Origin: Petrolisthes cinctipes | Taxonomy: Eukaryota; Arthropoda; Malacostraca; Decapoda; Porcellanidae | DNA length: 64,000 nucleotides | Assembly (NCBI GenBank): GCA_033782935.1 | Contig: JAWQEG010004833.1 | Coordinates: 10,001 to 74,000, forward strand | Direction: 5' to 3' | Part shown: piece by piece, positions 31,661 through 42,585 of the stretch | Position numbering within the stretch: position 1 is the first letter of the stretch | Layout of the letters: the number at the start of each line of letters is the position of its first letter | Notes under the pieces: generated by a model | What the model was told of the DNA's origin: nothing | The model's database searches: none | The model's input: only the letters and a program-made list of their open reading frames with translations | Position numbers and translations under genes: made by a program

Positions 31661-32170
31661 TGTTGGTGGGTGGTGTAGCCACCAACTATAAGTTGTGCTG
31701 CTACCTAAAGAAGGCTCCTGTGTAAGGGTCACTGTCAGGGTTTCTCCACTACACTTCTCAGCCTCAGGAGCTAGTGTCTATAACTCTCTTTAAGAAGTGT
31801 TAGTGTCTATAACTCTCTTTAAGAAGTGCTCAAGGAAGAGAGAGATGCGGTGAATAGTTCCTTATGATTTAATGTCAAAAAAAGTTAACACTATATACAA
31901 TTCTCTGTGTACCTGACGTTAACAAAGCTAAGAGTATTTGGTTATGGTATTAAATGTATAATACATATGTTGTATACATGAAATTTTGCAAGAGTATGCA
32001 GACAATGAGATTACACAAAATGGCAAAGAGAATATGCTGAAAGAAATTGCATAGGCTATCTGCATGAAGGAATGTAATGGTAAATGAATCACAATACAGG
32101 GCTGGTAGATAATTAGAGAATGGTTACACACTCAATCAAAGAAAATCGACCTATTTTATGGTACACTACA
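31661..32170 (-). repeat. 5' LTR of CsRn1-like element
   Basis: Partner of 18578-19087, four differences in 510 bp. Confidence 0.88.
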
Positions 32171-34074
32171 CAGAAACCAGTGCACATCTCAAATCCCTTC
32201 TCCCCCATCACGACACCATCACAGAAATTCAGGCCATCAAAATACGCACCGGCAAAACAACAAGCACCACAATAGCCAACATATACATCCCCCCTCAAAC
32301 CAGCCCAACAGTTCCCCATAACTTCACCCCCCAACTCAAACAAATCACCAGCCAACCTAACCTCATCCTAGGTGGTGACTTCAACGCCAAGACATCGGCC
32401 TGGTATATCAACAACCCAGACACTAACAGAGGACTTGAAATCCTCTCCCAAACAGACAACCTCATCACACTAAACAACACACACCAACACACCCACATCC
32501 CTCATCAAGCCCTCTACCAACCAACATCACCTGACATCACCTTCTGCTCCCCCAACCTAGCACCCAGAACATCATGGAGGGTAGTCAACACACTCGGCTC
32601 TGACCACCTCCCAATCATCATCACAACTAAATCAAGAATCACCCCAGCTGGCCACAGACACACATACACTAACTACACCAAAGCCAACTGGGACATCTTC
32701 ACTACAGAAACAGAAGATCACCTTGAAAAACTGAACAATACACCCATCACAAACATCAACACTACCATACAAAAATTCAACACAATCATACAAACCGCAA
32801 ACAACAAACACATCCCTAGAGGCAACAGAAGAAAATACAACCCCAACTTTACAACAGAAATTCAGGGCCTCATCAGACAACGAGACACACTGAAACACTC
32901 ACCCCCAACTCCACTCACACATCACACAGTACACCAAATACAAACACTAAACACACAAATAAAAAACAAAATCAAAGAACAGAAAACACTAAATTGGCAA
33001 AGGTTTGTCAACACACTGGATCACAAAACAAACACCAGAAAACTTTACAAAACACTAAACAGCATCACACTATCCAACAACAACACTACACAATCACACG
33101 CAGCCATCACAACAACAAACATCATACCCTCAAACAAACAACAAGCAAACACCCTCATCCAGCACTTTTCCCACACCAGCCACCTTCACCCGCACCCTGA
33201 AGACCGACGAGTCATCAGACGCAGGAAATACTTCCCCACTGATTCAGTCCATACACCATTCACAAACCATCAAACAAACCACATCATCCACAACCTCAAA
33301 CACTCACCTGCCTGTGGCCCAGACAACATCAGTAACATTCACCTCAAACACCTCGGACCACAAGGCATACAAGCACTCACTAACATAGCAAACTACAGCT
33401 ACTCACACAACACAATACCCAACATCTGGAAACACGGAAACATCATCACTATCCCCAATCCCAACAAAAACCCCACACTACCCTCATCACACCGCCCCAT
33501 TACCCTCCTTTGCACCCCCTCCAAGGTTATTGAACGCCTCATCATCAGCCAAATCACACCACACATTCCCCTTGCATCCACACAACATGGTTTCAGACCG
33601 CTACACTCAACAAACACCCTTCTTACAGACCTCACACAAAGAATTTATGATGGCATCAACTCAGATAGACCCCCACACAGAACACTCCTAGTCACACTGG
33701 ACATTACTAAAGCATTTGATGCCATCCCCCGCCACAACCTCACAAACAAAATATACAACACAAATATGCACAATACAAAAAGATGGCTAACCAGCTTCTT
33801 AGGAGGAAGAATAGCCCATGTTACACATGCTGGTCAATCATCTAACATAAAAAGCTTCACCAACGGCGTCCCCCAAGGCTCAGTACTCTCACCCAACCTT
33901 TTCAACTTATACATGCACCACCTACTAACACCCCAGACACCACAAATACAAGTAGCCTCCTACGCAGACGACATAACACTCACATGTACACACAGAAATG
34001 CAGACACAGCCACTCACATCCTCCAACCCTACCTCAACACACTTAATGCCTGGTTCACCACAGACTTAAAATAG
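32171..34074 (+). pseudogene. LINE ORF2: rest of endonuclease and reverse transcriptase
   Basis: The frame continues from the N-terminal piece at 17814-18577. Endonuclease: LILGGDFNAKTSAW (Asp/Asn site), GSDHLPIII (Ser-Asp-His). Reverse transcriptase: LKHSPACGPDNISNIHLK, SSHRPITLLCTPSKVIERLI, LVTLDITKAFDAIPRHNL (first Asp), NGVPQGSVLSPNLFNLYM, and VASYADDITLTC (catalytic ADD). A one-base loss in an A run near 34070 gives a TAG. There is an ATG at 32158, but it lies in the LTR and is not the start. Confidence 0.85.
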
Positions 34075-35071
34075 CACCCACCAAGTCAACAGCCACCCTT
34101 CTCATCAACTGGAACGCAGAACACCGCTACACACCACACCTCACCATAAACAACACACCTATACCACACACACACACACCCAAAATACTTGGCATAACAT
34201 ACAATACATCCATGACATTCAAACAACACATCACAACCATCAAAAACAAATGCATGCAAAGACTTACGGCCCTCAGATCACTTACCAGCACAACATTTGG
34301 ACACACCAAAGAAACCACAACCACAGTGTACAAACAATATATCCGATCAGTGATAGATTATGCAAGCCCCCCTTGGGCCTCAAACCTCACTGAGACTCAT
34401 CTCAACACCCTACAGACCATACAAAACAGAGCCCTACGAACAATCACAGGCTGCACAGCTACCACACCCACAGACCACTTACACCACGAAACCAAAATCC
34501 TCAAGATTAAGGACCACCTTGACATGAGAGGCACACAAACATTTGCTGCAGCCTCCAGAAATCTACACCACCCACTACACTACATGGCAAAACACCCAGA
34601 GATGCCAAGAAACATCAAAACAACCCCCAGTACACGATACCATACACAAATACTCTCATCTCTTACACCCTGCCCACCCCAAACCAGCCTCCCAAAACAC
34701 ATCCACAGTCAAATCACCCACCAATCCATCAAAAAACTTAAAAACAACACCCTGCTGCATGCACGACCCCCTGACATCCACCCATCAGAATCCTCCCTTC
34801 CCTGCGAAGACAGAGTCCACCTGGCCAGGTTGAGAAGCGGCCACCATCCGGCTCTTCTGACATATCAAAAGAAACTAGATAGAGCCATCATAGATACCTG
34901 CCCAGGATGCAACACAGCACCCCACTCTATTAAACACATTATGGAAGACTGCAACGAACACAACGACACTCGCCAACAACACAAGATACACTCACTGAGG
35001 GCACTGTGGGAAAGCCCGGTTCAAGCCATAACCTTCCTCAAGAGCTCGGGGCTGTTCGGCCAGACAGCTTG
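34072..35071 (+). pseudogene. LINE ORF2 C-terminal region with CCHC knuckle
   Basis: Continuation in the shifted frame: PKILGITYNTSMTFKQHI, then the thumb/connection region VIDYASPPWASNL and QNRALRTITGCT. The C-terminus has DTCPGCNTAPHSIKHIMEDC, a C-x2-C-x8-H-x4-C knuckle, then LRALWESPVQAITFLKSSG and the stop. This single-knuckle form is the reference for the expanded copies at 6341-6934 and 35690-36136. Confidence 0.85.
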
Positions 35072-35095
35072 AGGAATTTCAACAACAACAACACC

Positions 35096-36153
35096 CAAAC
35101 ACACACACACCATCCACTACACTACATGGCACAAAACACACACACACACACCATCCACTACACTACATGGCACAAAACACACACACACACCATCCACTAC
35201 ACTACATGACACAACACACACACACACACCATCCACTACACTACATGACACAACACCCACACATGCCAGGGAACATCAAAACAACACCCAGTACACCATA
35301 CCATACACAAATACTATCATCTCTTACACCCTGCTCACCCCAAACCAATCTCCAGAAACACATCCATACTCAAATCAATACCATACACAAATACTATCAT
35401 CTCTTACACCCTGCCCATTCCAAACCAATCTCCAGAAACACATCCATACTCAAATCACTCATCAGTCCATCCAAACACTCAAAAACAACACACAGCTGTT
35501 TGTATGACCTCCTGACATACTCCAATCACTCATCAATCCATCCAAACACTCAAAAACAACACACAGCTGCATATACGACCTCCTGACATCCACCCATCTG
35601 AATTCTCCCTTCCCCGTGAGGACAGAGTCCACTTGGCCAGGCTGTGGTGTGGCCACCACCCGGCCCTTCTGACATATCACAAGAAGCTGGATGGAGCCAT
35701 TGTGGATGTCTGTCCAGGATGCAACACAACACCTCATTCTATTAAACACATTATTGAAGACTGCAACACACACAACCACACTCACCAACAACAGAACACA
35801 ACACCTCATTCTATTAAACACATTAGTGAAGACTGCAACACACACAACACAACACCTCATTCTATTAAACACATTATTGAAGACTGTAATACACAAAACC
35901 ACACTCACCAACAACACAACACAACACCTCATTCTATTAAACACATTATGGAAGACTGCAACACACACAACAACACAACACCTCATTCTATTAAACACAT
36001 TATGGAAGACTGCAATACACACAACCACACTCACCAACAACACAACATACACTCTCTGAGGGCACTGTGGGAAAGCCCAGTTCAGGCAATGACTTTCCTC
36101 AGGAGCTCGGGGGGGCTGCTCTGCCAGACACCTTGAGGAACTTCAACAACAAC
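35096..36153 (+). mobile_element. Outer LINE copy, right piece, with several tandem duplications
   Basis: It resumes the copy broken at 17800. Four units of about 43 bp (HHPLHYMAQNTHTHT-like) lie at 35096-35245. A 78-bp segment (TQILSSLTPC region) is doubled at 35300-35455, and CCATCCAAACACTCAAAAAC is doubled at 35465-35570. The zinc-knuckle half is present five times at 35740-36040. The reading frame stays open from about 35633 through the end (35633-36136), ending LRALWESPVQAMTFL and a stop. The 3' tail CTTCAACAACAAC directly abuts the transposase relic at 36154. Confidence 0.75.
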
Positions 36154-36435
36154 ATGAGTGTGTGCAATGCAGCAGAAAAATATAAATTAAAAAAGAGCAC
36201 AGTGCATAATTACATGAAACCAAAACCTAGCAAACCAGTAGGATGTGGAACCTCATTGACTCATGATAAAGAGTTACTGTTGTGTAACAGAATGCTCACA
36301 TTGTCAGAAAGGGGATTCCCACTCCACATAATGCATTTGAGAATGTTAGTGAACTCATACGGTACTTAGAAAAATGAGGCGTTACGGCCCAAGTTTCCGT
36401 AACAATTTGCCGGGTATGAAATGGGCCACTAAGTA

Positions 36436-36648
36436 CAGCCACAATCAAATATCCACTGACACTTTCCTTCCATCGTAGTAAATATCTTGGTAATAAAAAA
36501 CAACACGTGTATGATTTTGCAGCACCTCATAATAATAATAATTGAGGGGGTTGAGTTGACATAAAATGTTGTATGATTATATTTTGATTTGAGACTGATT
36601 TCTTTGTACGATGGAAGGAAAGTGTTGGTGGATATTTGATTGTGGCTG
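36436..36648. repeat. Third mariner-type MITE copy (213 bp)
   Basis: Same ends as at 8067-8279; TA on each side (36434-36435, 36649-36650). It interrupts the transposase relic. Confidence 0.85.
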
Positions 36649-37038
36649 TACCTAGAGCACCACAAACGAGTGTCCCAGAATATAAAGACTATCAGAGCCA
36701 AAGTTACAAAAGTCATGTTAACTCAGTTCTACAGTAACTTGAAAGAATCCCTAGGTGTTCCTCCAGAGAACATAATAAATTTTGATGAGACAAATCTCAC
36801 TGATGATCCAGGTAAAAGGAAAGTCATAGTGAGGCAGGACACTAAATATCCAGAGAGGGTCATCTATCAACAAAATCCTTTATATCTATTATGTTCTCTG
36901 GAACTGCATCTGGTGTGTTACTCCCTCAATACGTGGTGTTTATATAAGGCTATCCATCTTTATGATGCCTGGACTGAACACAATACAATAAGTCCCCCAG
37001 TGGAGGGTTCCATTCATGTTCATTTGATGACTGGTTCC

Positions 37039-37218
37039 ACAAAATAATCCTGCTAAATCCATGACAGGTAGAGTTGTCATTATAGGGGACAACTTGACAC
37101 AAAATAATCCTGCTAAATCCATGACAGGTAGAGTTGTCATTATAGGTGACAACTTGACACAAAATAATCCTGCCAAATCCATGACAGGTAGAGTTGTCAT
37201 TATAGGTGACAACTTGAC
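37039..37218 (+). repeat. Three exact-length 60-bp tandem repeats inside transposase sequence
   Basis: Units start at 37039, 37099 and 37159 and differ at two or three positions. Each encodes 20 residues with MTGRVVIIGDNL, so the frame is kept. Confidence 0.9.
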
Positions 37219-37394
37219 AAGCATAATATCTTCTTTCTTCTCTTACCACCAAACTCCATAAAGCAAAAAGTAGCTTATACAAGTCTACCTTATTCAATAC
37301 TAAACAAGTCTTACAATCTTCTAAATAAATACTCTAATACTTAATTAAACTCAACAGTAAGGCAACTTCATATTATCAGCTGGAAACAAACACC

Positions 37395-37589
37395 ATGAAA
37401 CATGTTTACAGTGCTATGTTTGAAGGATTATCTTTTGCATCTGTACAAAGGTTTTATTCATTATTTGATATGCCACCAATAAGTAAAAGACAATTTTTGA
37501 AATACAAAAAAGTAATATTATCTTCTGTGGCAATCAGAAAAACTCGACAGCAACTTGAAGACAGTGTAGCAAAAGTAATAGAGTCAACA
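37395..37589 (+). pseudogene. Possible transposase fragment
   Basis: 65 codons, MFEGLSFASVQRFYSLFDMP then PISKRQFLKYKKVI. The pattern resembles the N-terminal region of arthropod Mutator-like transposases, but I am not certain. The end runs into a CA/GATA microsatellite. No catalytic part is present. Confidence 0.4.
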
Positions 37590-37814
37590 GACACACACAC
37601 ACACAGACAGAAAATAGATAAATACTGTAGATAAATAAATAGATTGATAGGAAGGTAGATAAACAGATAGACAAATAGACATACAAGTATACAGACAGAC
37701 AGACTACAAATCTACAAATATTACAGAAAGCCATAGAACAAAGTACTAGGCTATGCAAATGAGCTCCTTCAGTTCCCAGGAGATGATGGATTACTGGATA
37801 TAGATGTCACATTA

Positions 37815-38180
37815 TAGTCGCGGTCAAATATAATCATCCATATAGGGGTAACTCACGTAAGAGTTTGACAGCTTCCCTCTGTTCCTATCTATCTATCTAT
37901 AGCTCTGACACCTCGTTCCCTCTGGGAACTCCCCCCAAGGGGGTGGCCACGGCAGAAGTGTCTCCAGTTCTCCCTGTTCCAACACTCCCTCCTTACTTGG
38001 TCCGTCCCTACTCTGCCCCTCACGTTTCTCTCCTTTACATACTCTTCCACTCTGTTCTGCCATCTAACCGGAGGCCCTCTGTTCCTTAGATGATAAACTT
38101 TCCAATAAATAGGTTAACTACCATCTTTTAATTTAATACAAGCAGCTACACACTACTTAAAACAATAACACACACACACA
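37815..38180. repeat. Second copy of the TAGTCG..CGGTCAA MITE, cut on the right
   Basis: It matches 13751-13998, preceded by TA, and is broken by a LINE 3' end at 37886-38074 and by the Copia element at about 38181. Confidence 0.75.
37886..38074 (-). mobile_element. 189-bp LINE 3' end with (GATA)n tail
   Basis: On the minus strand it matches the 3' end of the LINE fragment at 52515-52860 (GGCCACCCCCTTGGGGGGAG and a (GATA)n tail). CCCTCTGTTCC is duplicated on both sides (37875-37885, 38075-38085), a clear 11-bp target duplication. Confidence 0.85.
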
Positions 38181-38392
38181 TGTTAACTATGTTCAATTTG
38201 TGTGAGATGTTACGCTCCGCGCTTCGCGAATGTCATTTGTTTTGTTGTTTATGTTTTAGAGATGTGCGAGTGCGAGCGGGGATGGTTGGCACTGGCTGCT
38301 ACGTTCCATGTGTGTTGCCTACAGAATTAAAGTTAATTTCCTTGCTCCTGTGCCTCTGCTTTATCCTGCCATATGTATCTACCAGCTCAACA
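38181..38392 (+). repeat. 5' LTR of Copia element (212 bp)
   Basis: TGTTAACTATG to CAGCTCAACA. The start could be 9 bases further in (38190), because GTTAACTA also fits the host MITE here; the other LTR copy argues for 38181. Confidence 0.65.
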
Positions 38393-38394
38393 AA

Positions 38395-38405
38395 TGGTAG
38401 CAGAG
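38395..38405 (+). promoter_or_regulatory. Primer-binding site, initiator-Met tRNA type
   Basis: TGGTAGCAGAG two bases after the LTR fits the complement of the initiator tRNA-Met 3' end. Confidence 0.65.
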
Positions 38406-38622
38406 AGTAGTTGCATGGCAGAGGAAACAAGTGGACCCAGATTAAGAAATCAGACAACTGTTCAGCAAGAAATCAATGAAGTAAGCACAAATGAAACTAG
38501 ACCTGGAAAATGACATTGATATGATACATGGAAAAAAGGTAAAGTTAAGGTACACTTTTTGAGGACACTATTGTCTCCTGCTAAGGGATGAGAAGGAAGT
38601 TTGGAAGAAAACAGAAGAAATA

Positions 38623-39453
38623 ATGCTGACATTGGGCAGTGATGAAAAGGAAAAGAAAAATAAGATAGAAAAACTGCACCTACAATTTGGTCATCCCACA
38701 TGTAGGAGGTTAATTCAGCTATTGAAAGATGGAGACATTGATGATGAGATGTGTTTTGTTCATGCTGAGGAGGTGTCAAATAGCTGTAAAATATGTATGA
38801 AGTACAAGAAAACACCATCAACACCAGTTGTGAGTGTGACTATGGCAAAAGAGTTCAACCAAGTTGTAGCAATAGATCTAAAGGAGTATAAGAAGGGTGA
38901 TACATATTTTCTTCATAAGGTAGATATGGCTACAAGGTTCTCAAAATCATGTGTAACAAAAAGTAAAGAACCTAAGGAGATTGTTGAAAAAGTCATTGAA
39001 ACATGGTTGGGAACTGGTTTAGGAGCTCCTGTGAAGTTTTTATGTGATAATGGTGGGGAGTTTGTCAACACCACATTCCTTGATAGGTGTGAAAATATGA
39101 ACATTCAAGTGATGCATACACCAGCATATTCACCCTTCAGTAATGGCCTGTGTGAACGTAACCATGCAGTAATAGATGAAATGGTGGCAAAAATAATAAC
39201 AGAGCAACCAAAATTGTCATTAAGAGTGGCCTTAGCTTGGGCAGTTAATGCAGAGAACTGTGTTCAGATGGTGGGAGGGTTTCAGCCAGTATCAACTTGT
39301 ATATGGAAGGAATCCTAACCTGCCATGTACCCTGAATGATGAACTTCCCGCTCTAGAAGGTACAATGTCCAGTGAGATTGTTGCCAAACATCTCAATGCT
39401 AGCCACTCATCAAGGAAGGCTTTTATTGCTGCTGAAGCCTCTGAGAAAATTTG
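38623..39453 (+). pseudogene. Copia integrase
   Basis: LHLQFGHPTCRRLI and CKICMKYKK form the zinc finger. The core has D in VAIDLKEYKKG, D in FLCDNGGEFV and E in NGLCERNHAVID. A frame break near 39270 separates NAENCVQMVGGFQP from VYGRNPNLPC. A TGA sits at 39452-39454, after which ALRHKVRTTKK and WKGPAVIIGQDGK continue. Confidence 0.8.
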
Positions 39454-39583
39454 ACGTGCACTAAGACATAAAGTTAGAACCACTAAGAAGCCACTTGAAA
39501 ATGGAGATCAAGTTTATTTCAAGAGAGAAGATCAAAAGGAGTGGAAAGGACCAGCTGTAATCATTGGTCAAGATGGTAAAACA

Positions 39584-40740
39584 ATGATTCTGAAGTATGG
39601 TTCAAATACTGTAAGAGTCCATGAAAACCATGTTCAGGAAATACCATACAGTTTTGACACAGACACCAAAGATGGGAGAAACTCACTACTTGACACACTC
39701 AGACATCAAACAAAAGAAGTTAAAACTGAGAAGAAAGAGATTGAAGCAGTTATAAATCCAGTTGAAAATCCTGTAGAAAGTTATGACAAAGAAGAAGAAT
39801 ATCACAGTATAGTTGAGGATACACATGAAGATAGTGTGAGAGTCAAAAGTATCCCAAAGATTGGACAGAAAGTAAAGTTCCTTTCAAAAGAGTCAGATGA
39901 GTGGCAGACAGTAACTATGCATAGTCGTGCTGGAAAATCAATAGGAAAATACAGTAATTGGAGGAACGTTAAATATGAGGATGGAAGCTTATCAGCCCTT
40001 GACTGGAACAGAGATGTAGAAAAGTGGATACCTATATTAGAAGAGAATGGAGTACAGGAACCCAGTGAAATAGTAATGGCTTGTGAAAACATGGAGAATC
40101 AAGAACTTGACAAGGCAAAACAAGAAGAAATGAGAAGTTGGAAGAATTTTGGTGTGTATGAGGAAGTTACAAACATGGGTCAAAATGAACTCTCAGTTCG
40201 ATGGGTAGTAACTGAAAAAGAAAATAAGGATGGAAAAAAGAAAATTAAAGCAAGGTTGGTTGCTAGAGGTTTTGAGGAAAAAGAAGAAGTTCAGTCAGAT
40301 TTTCCCACTGTTAGTAAAGAAATGTTGAGGTCTTTTGTTGCAATACTGTCTTCTAAAAAGTGGGGAGTGAACTCAATTGACATTAAGGCTGCATTCCTAC
40401 AGAGTGAACGGTTTGAGTGTGATGTGTATCTTATTCCTCCTACTGAGGCAGGTGGTGATAGTACTGTTCTGTGGAAATTACAAAAATGTGTATGTGGCAT
40501 CAATGATGCAGCTTGGAGGTAGTATCTCACAGTGAAAACCTTCATGTTGAAGATGGGATGTACTCAGATAAAAACTGACCCTGCAGCGAGAGTTGTGTGA
40601 TATGTTTTGGATGCATGTAGATCACTTCTTGTGGGGAGGAACAAAGAGATTGGAAAATGTTGTCATTGCCAAAATAAGAAGTCAGTTTCAGGTTAAGGAA
40701 CAAAATAAAGACATTTTCAAATATATTGGACTAAGTATTG
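39584..40740 (+). pseudogene. Copia reverse transcriptase
   Basis: Linker, then RWVVTEKENKDGKKKIKARL, LVARGFEEKEEVQSDFPTVS and NSIDIKAAFLQSE (first Asp intact). After a TAG at 40520 the frames break several times. The expected YVDD box appears as HVDHFLWGG (about 40613-40640), so the catalytic pair is damaged as well. Confidence 0.8.
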
Positions 40741-41559
40741 TACAGAATGAATGATCAGGGTGTCAAAATTCATCAGAATGAGTACTGTAAACTTTTGGAA
40801 GCTGTAAATGTAAGTGCTGTGAGAGGACTAAATAAGAGGTTGGAATGTAATGAAGAAGAAAAGGAGAGTTTCAGGAGTTTGGTGGGCCAACTAGGGTGGT
40901 TATGTACCAATTCAAGGCCTGATCTGTCATATGATGTGTTAGAACTTAGCTGCAAAGTAAATCATCCTAAAGTAGGAGATTTGATCGAGGCAAATAAATG
41001 TCTAAGAAAAGCCTGTACTTTTGAAAATTCAATGTACTTTCCAGAAGTTGGTGATACCTCTAGTTGTAAGTTAGTTGTGTACAGTGATGCTTCTTATGCT
41101 GGTCTCCCAGATGGATCTAGTAGTGCTGGGGGCTTTGTGATTTTCCTTGTAGGAGAAAATGGAAATAGTTGTCCTTTGTATTGGGAAGCAAAGAGGATGA
41201 GAAGAGTTGTGAAGAGCACCCTTGCAGCTGAAACTCTAGCAGCTACTGAGGCAGTAGATATTATGGCCTAGTATCTTGGAAATATGTTGTCTCAGATATT
41301 GTATGATAATGAAAGAAGGTTGCCTGTAGAACTTTATGTAGATAACCATTCACTTTATGATAATGTGTACTCTGTGAAAAATGTTTCAGAGAAGAGATTA
41401 AGAATTGACATAACTATTCTCAAAGAAATGGTTCAGAGTGGAGAGTTGAAAGTGTTTTGGTTAGAGTCAAAGGCACAATTGGCTGATGTGTTAACAAAGA
41501 AAGGAGTGAATTCTTTGAAGATAGCTTGTGTTTTTGAAAATGGATGTTTGGGATTGTAA
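40741..41559 (+). pseudogene. Copia RNase H
   Basis: VYSDASYAGLPDGSSSAGG, STLAAETLAATEAVD, a TAG at 41269, then LYVDNHSLYDNVYS and QLADVLTKKGVNSL. All core acidic residues are present; only the TAG interrupts. Confidence 0.8.
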
Positions 41560-41727
41560 GCTAACAAATTAACTGAAGTATATTAATTTCATAAAAAGAA
41601 CAATAATTTTTTATGTTCTATTTGCCTATAAGTTTTTTATTTTTATACTGTTGTCATCTATTTGAGCTGCATGGACAGTTATCATTAGTTTGAATATAAT
41701 TCCATTTTATTTAGAAGAGAGGGAATA

Positions 41728-42041
41728 TTTTAAATATGTTCAATTTGTGTGAGATGTTACATAGAGAGATAGATGATAATAATAATAATAATAACTGAAA
41801 AGTCAAGAAAATTGAATACCAAACATATTATACATGTTAACTATGTTAAATTTGTGTGAGATGTTATGCTCCGCACTTCACGAAATGTCATTTGTTTATG
41901 TTTTGGAGATGTGTGAGTGAGAGAGGTGGTGGTTGACACTGGCTGCTACATTCCATGTGTGTTGCCTCCAGAATTATAAAGTTAATTTCCTTGCTCCTGT
42001 GCCTCTGCTTTATCCTGCCATATGTATCTACCAGCTCAACA
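41728..42041 (+). repeat. Broken 3' LTR: 33-bp LTR start, 74-bp insert, then a complete LTR copy
   Basis: 41728-41760 matches the LTR start (TATGTTCAATTTGTGTGAGA). 41761-41834 is unrelated AT-rich sequence. 41835-42041 is a complete 207-bp LTR about 90% like the left one. A polypurine stretch (AGAAGAGAGGGA) lies at 41713-41723. Confidence 0.7.
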
Positions 42042-42552
42042 CAATGAGAGGACACAGTAAGAAATTAATTAAAAGAAGAGGAGATAAAGATGTACAGATA
42101 TATAGATTTCCAAATAGAGTAATAGACGAATTGAATAAATTACCAGAAGAAGTGGTGTGTGTCAAAAAAACACACACACACACACACAAATATGTACAGA
42201 AATATAGCTTTCCAAATAGAGTAAAAGACGAATTGAATAAATTACCAGAAGAAGTGGTGTGTGTCAAAAACACACACACACACACAAATATGTACAGAAA
42301 TATAGCTTTCCAAATAGAGTAATAGATGAATGGAATAAATTACCAGAAGTGGTGTGTGTCAAAAACATACACACACACACACACATATTATGTACTGTAC
42401 ACACACGCAATATTATGTACTGTACACACACACACACACAATATTATGTACTGTACACACACACACACACAATATTATGTACTGTACACACACACACACA
42501 TATTATGTACTGTACACACACACACACACACACACACACAATATTATGTACT

Positions 42553-42585
<33 letters not shown>

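Larger units (their letters stand above)
18578..32170 (-). mobile_element. CsRn1-like Ty3/Gypsy retrotransposon, split by a second LTR element
   Basis: Two 510-bp LTRs (18578-19087, 31661-32170) differ at four positions, and CAGA is duplicated outside (18574-18577, 32171-32174). The 4-bp duplication, the C-H-C-C type Gag finger and a primer-binding site matching the tRNA-Trp end are all CsRn1 traits. Removing 20124-27777 leaves about 5.9 kb: LTR, repeated leader, gag, pol, LTR. pol has at least two frameshifts and one stop codon besides the insertion. Confidence 0.85.
17801..35095 (+). mobile_element. Inner Jockey-superfamily LINE, split by LTR element 18578-32170
   Basis: The LINE sequence is 17801-18577 plus 32171-35095, about 3.7 kb. 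It starts with a GC-rich leader, then the 2A motif, a zinc finger, a proline-rich linker, an APE-type endonuclease, reverse transcriptase and a C-terminal CCHC knuckle. It ends GAGGAATTTCAACAACAACA, an (AAC)n-type tail that other copies here also share (6934, 36153, 49677). The LINE is C-rich and G-poor on its coding strand. One TAG (18198) and one frameshift (about 34070) make this copy non-functional apart from the LTR insertion. Which clade within the CR1/L2/Jockey/I assemblage is not settled here. Confidence 0.8.
36154..37260 (+). pseudogene. pogo/Tigger-like (DDE_1) transposase relic, MITE-interrupted, with in-frame triplication
   Basis: 36154-36369 reads SVCNAAEKYKLKKSTVHNYM, a Psq-type helix-turn-helix, followed by LTHDKELLLCNRMLTLSERG. 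A frameshift and a MITE (36436-36648) follow. After it, FYSNLKESLGVPPENIINFD and ETNLTDDPGKRKVIVR give the first catalytic Asp of the DDE_1 fold. A second frameshift follows near 36890. The GRVVIIGDNL box with the second Asp is present three times (37039-37218). The third catalytic residue is missing. Confidence 0.65.
38181..42041 (+). mobile_element. Ty1/Copia retrotransposon, probably GalEa-like, decayed
   Basis: Left LTR, tRNA-iMet type primer-binding site, integrase, RT and RNase H in Copia order, then a broken 3' LTR. Gag and protease are missing (only about 230 bp between primer site and integrase). RNase H ends LADVLTKKGVNSL, a style seen in crustacean GalEa elements; the clade call is tentative. 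No target duplication is seen, and at least five frame breaks are present. Confidence 0.75.

Noticed and set aside
30686..31732. 348-codon minus-strand and 220-codon plus-strand frames with 12-residue repeats
   Set aside because: The 36-bp period of the LTR-end/PBS array keeps all frames open. The region lies between LTR and gag, and the repeats explain it fully.
32158..32170. ATG at 32158 as the start of the LINE ORF
   Set aside because: It lies within the 3-prime edge of the LTR on the plus strand; the LINE frame really continues from 18577 across the insertion.
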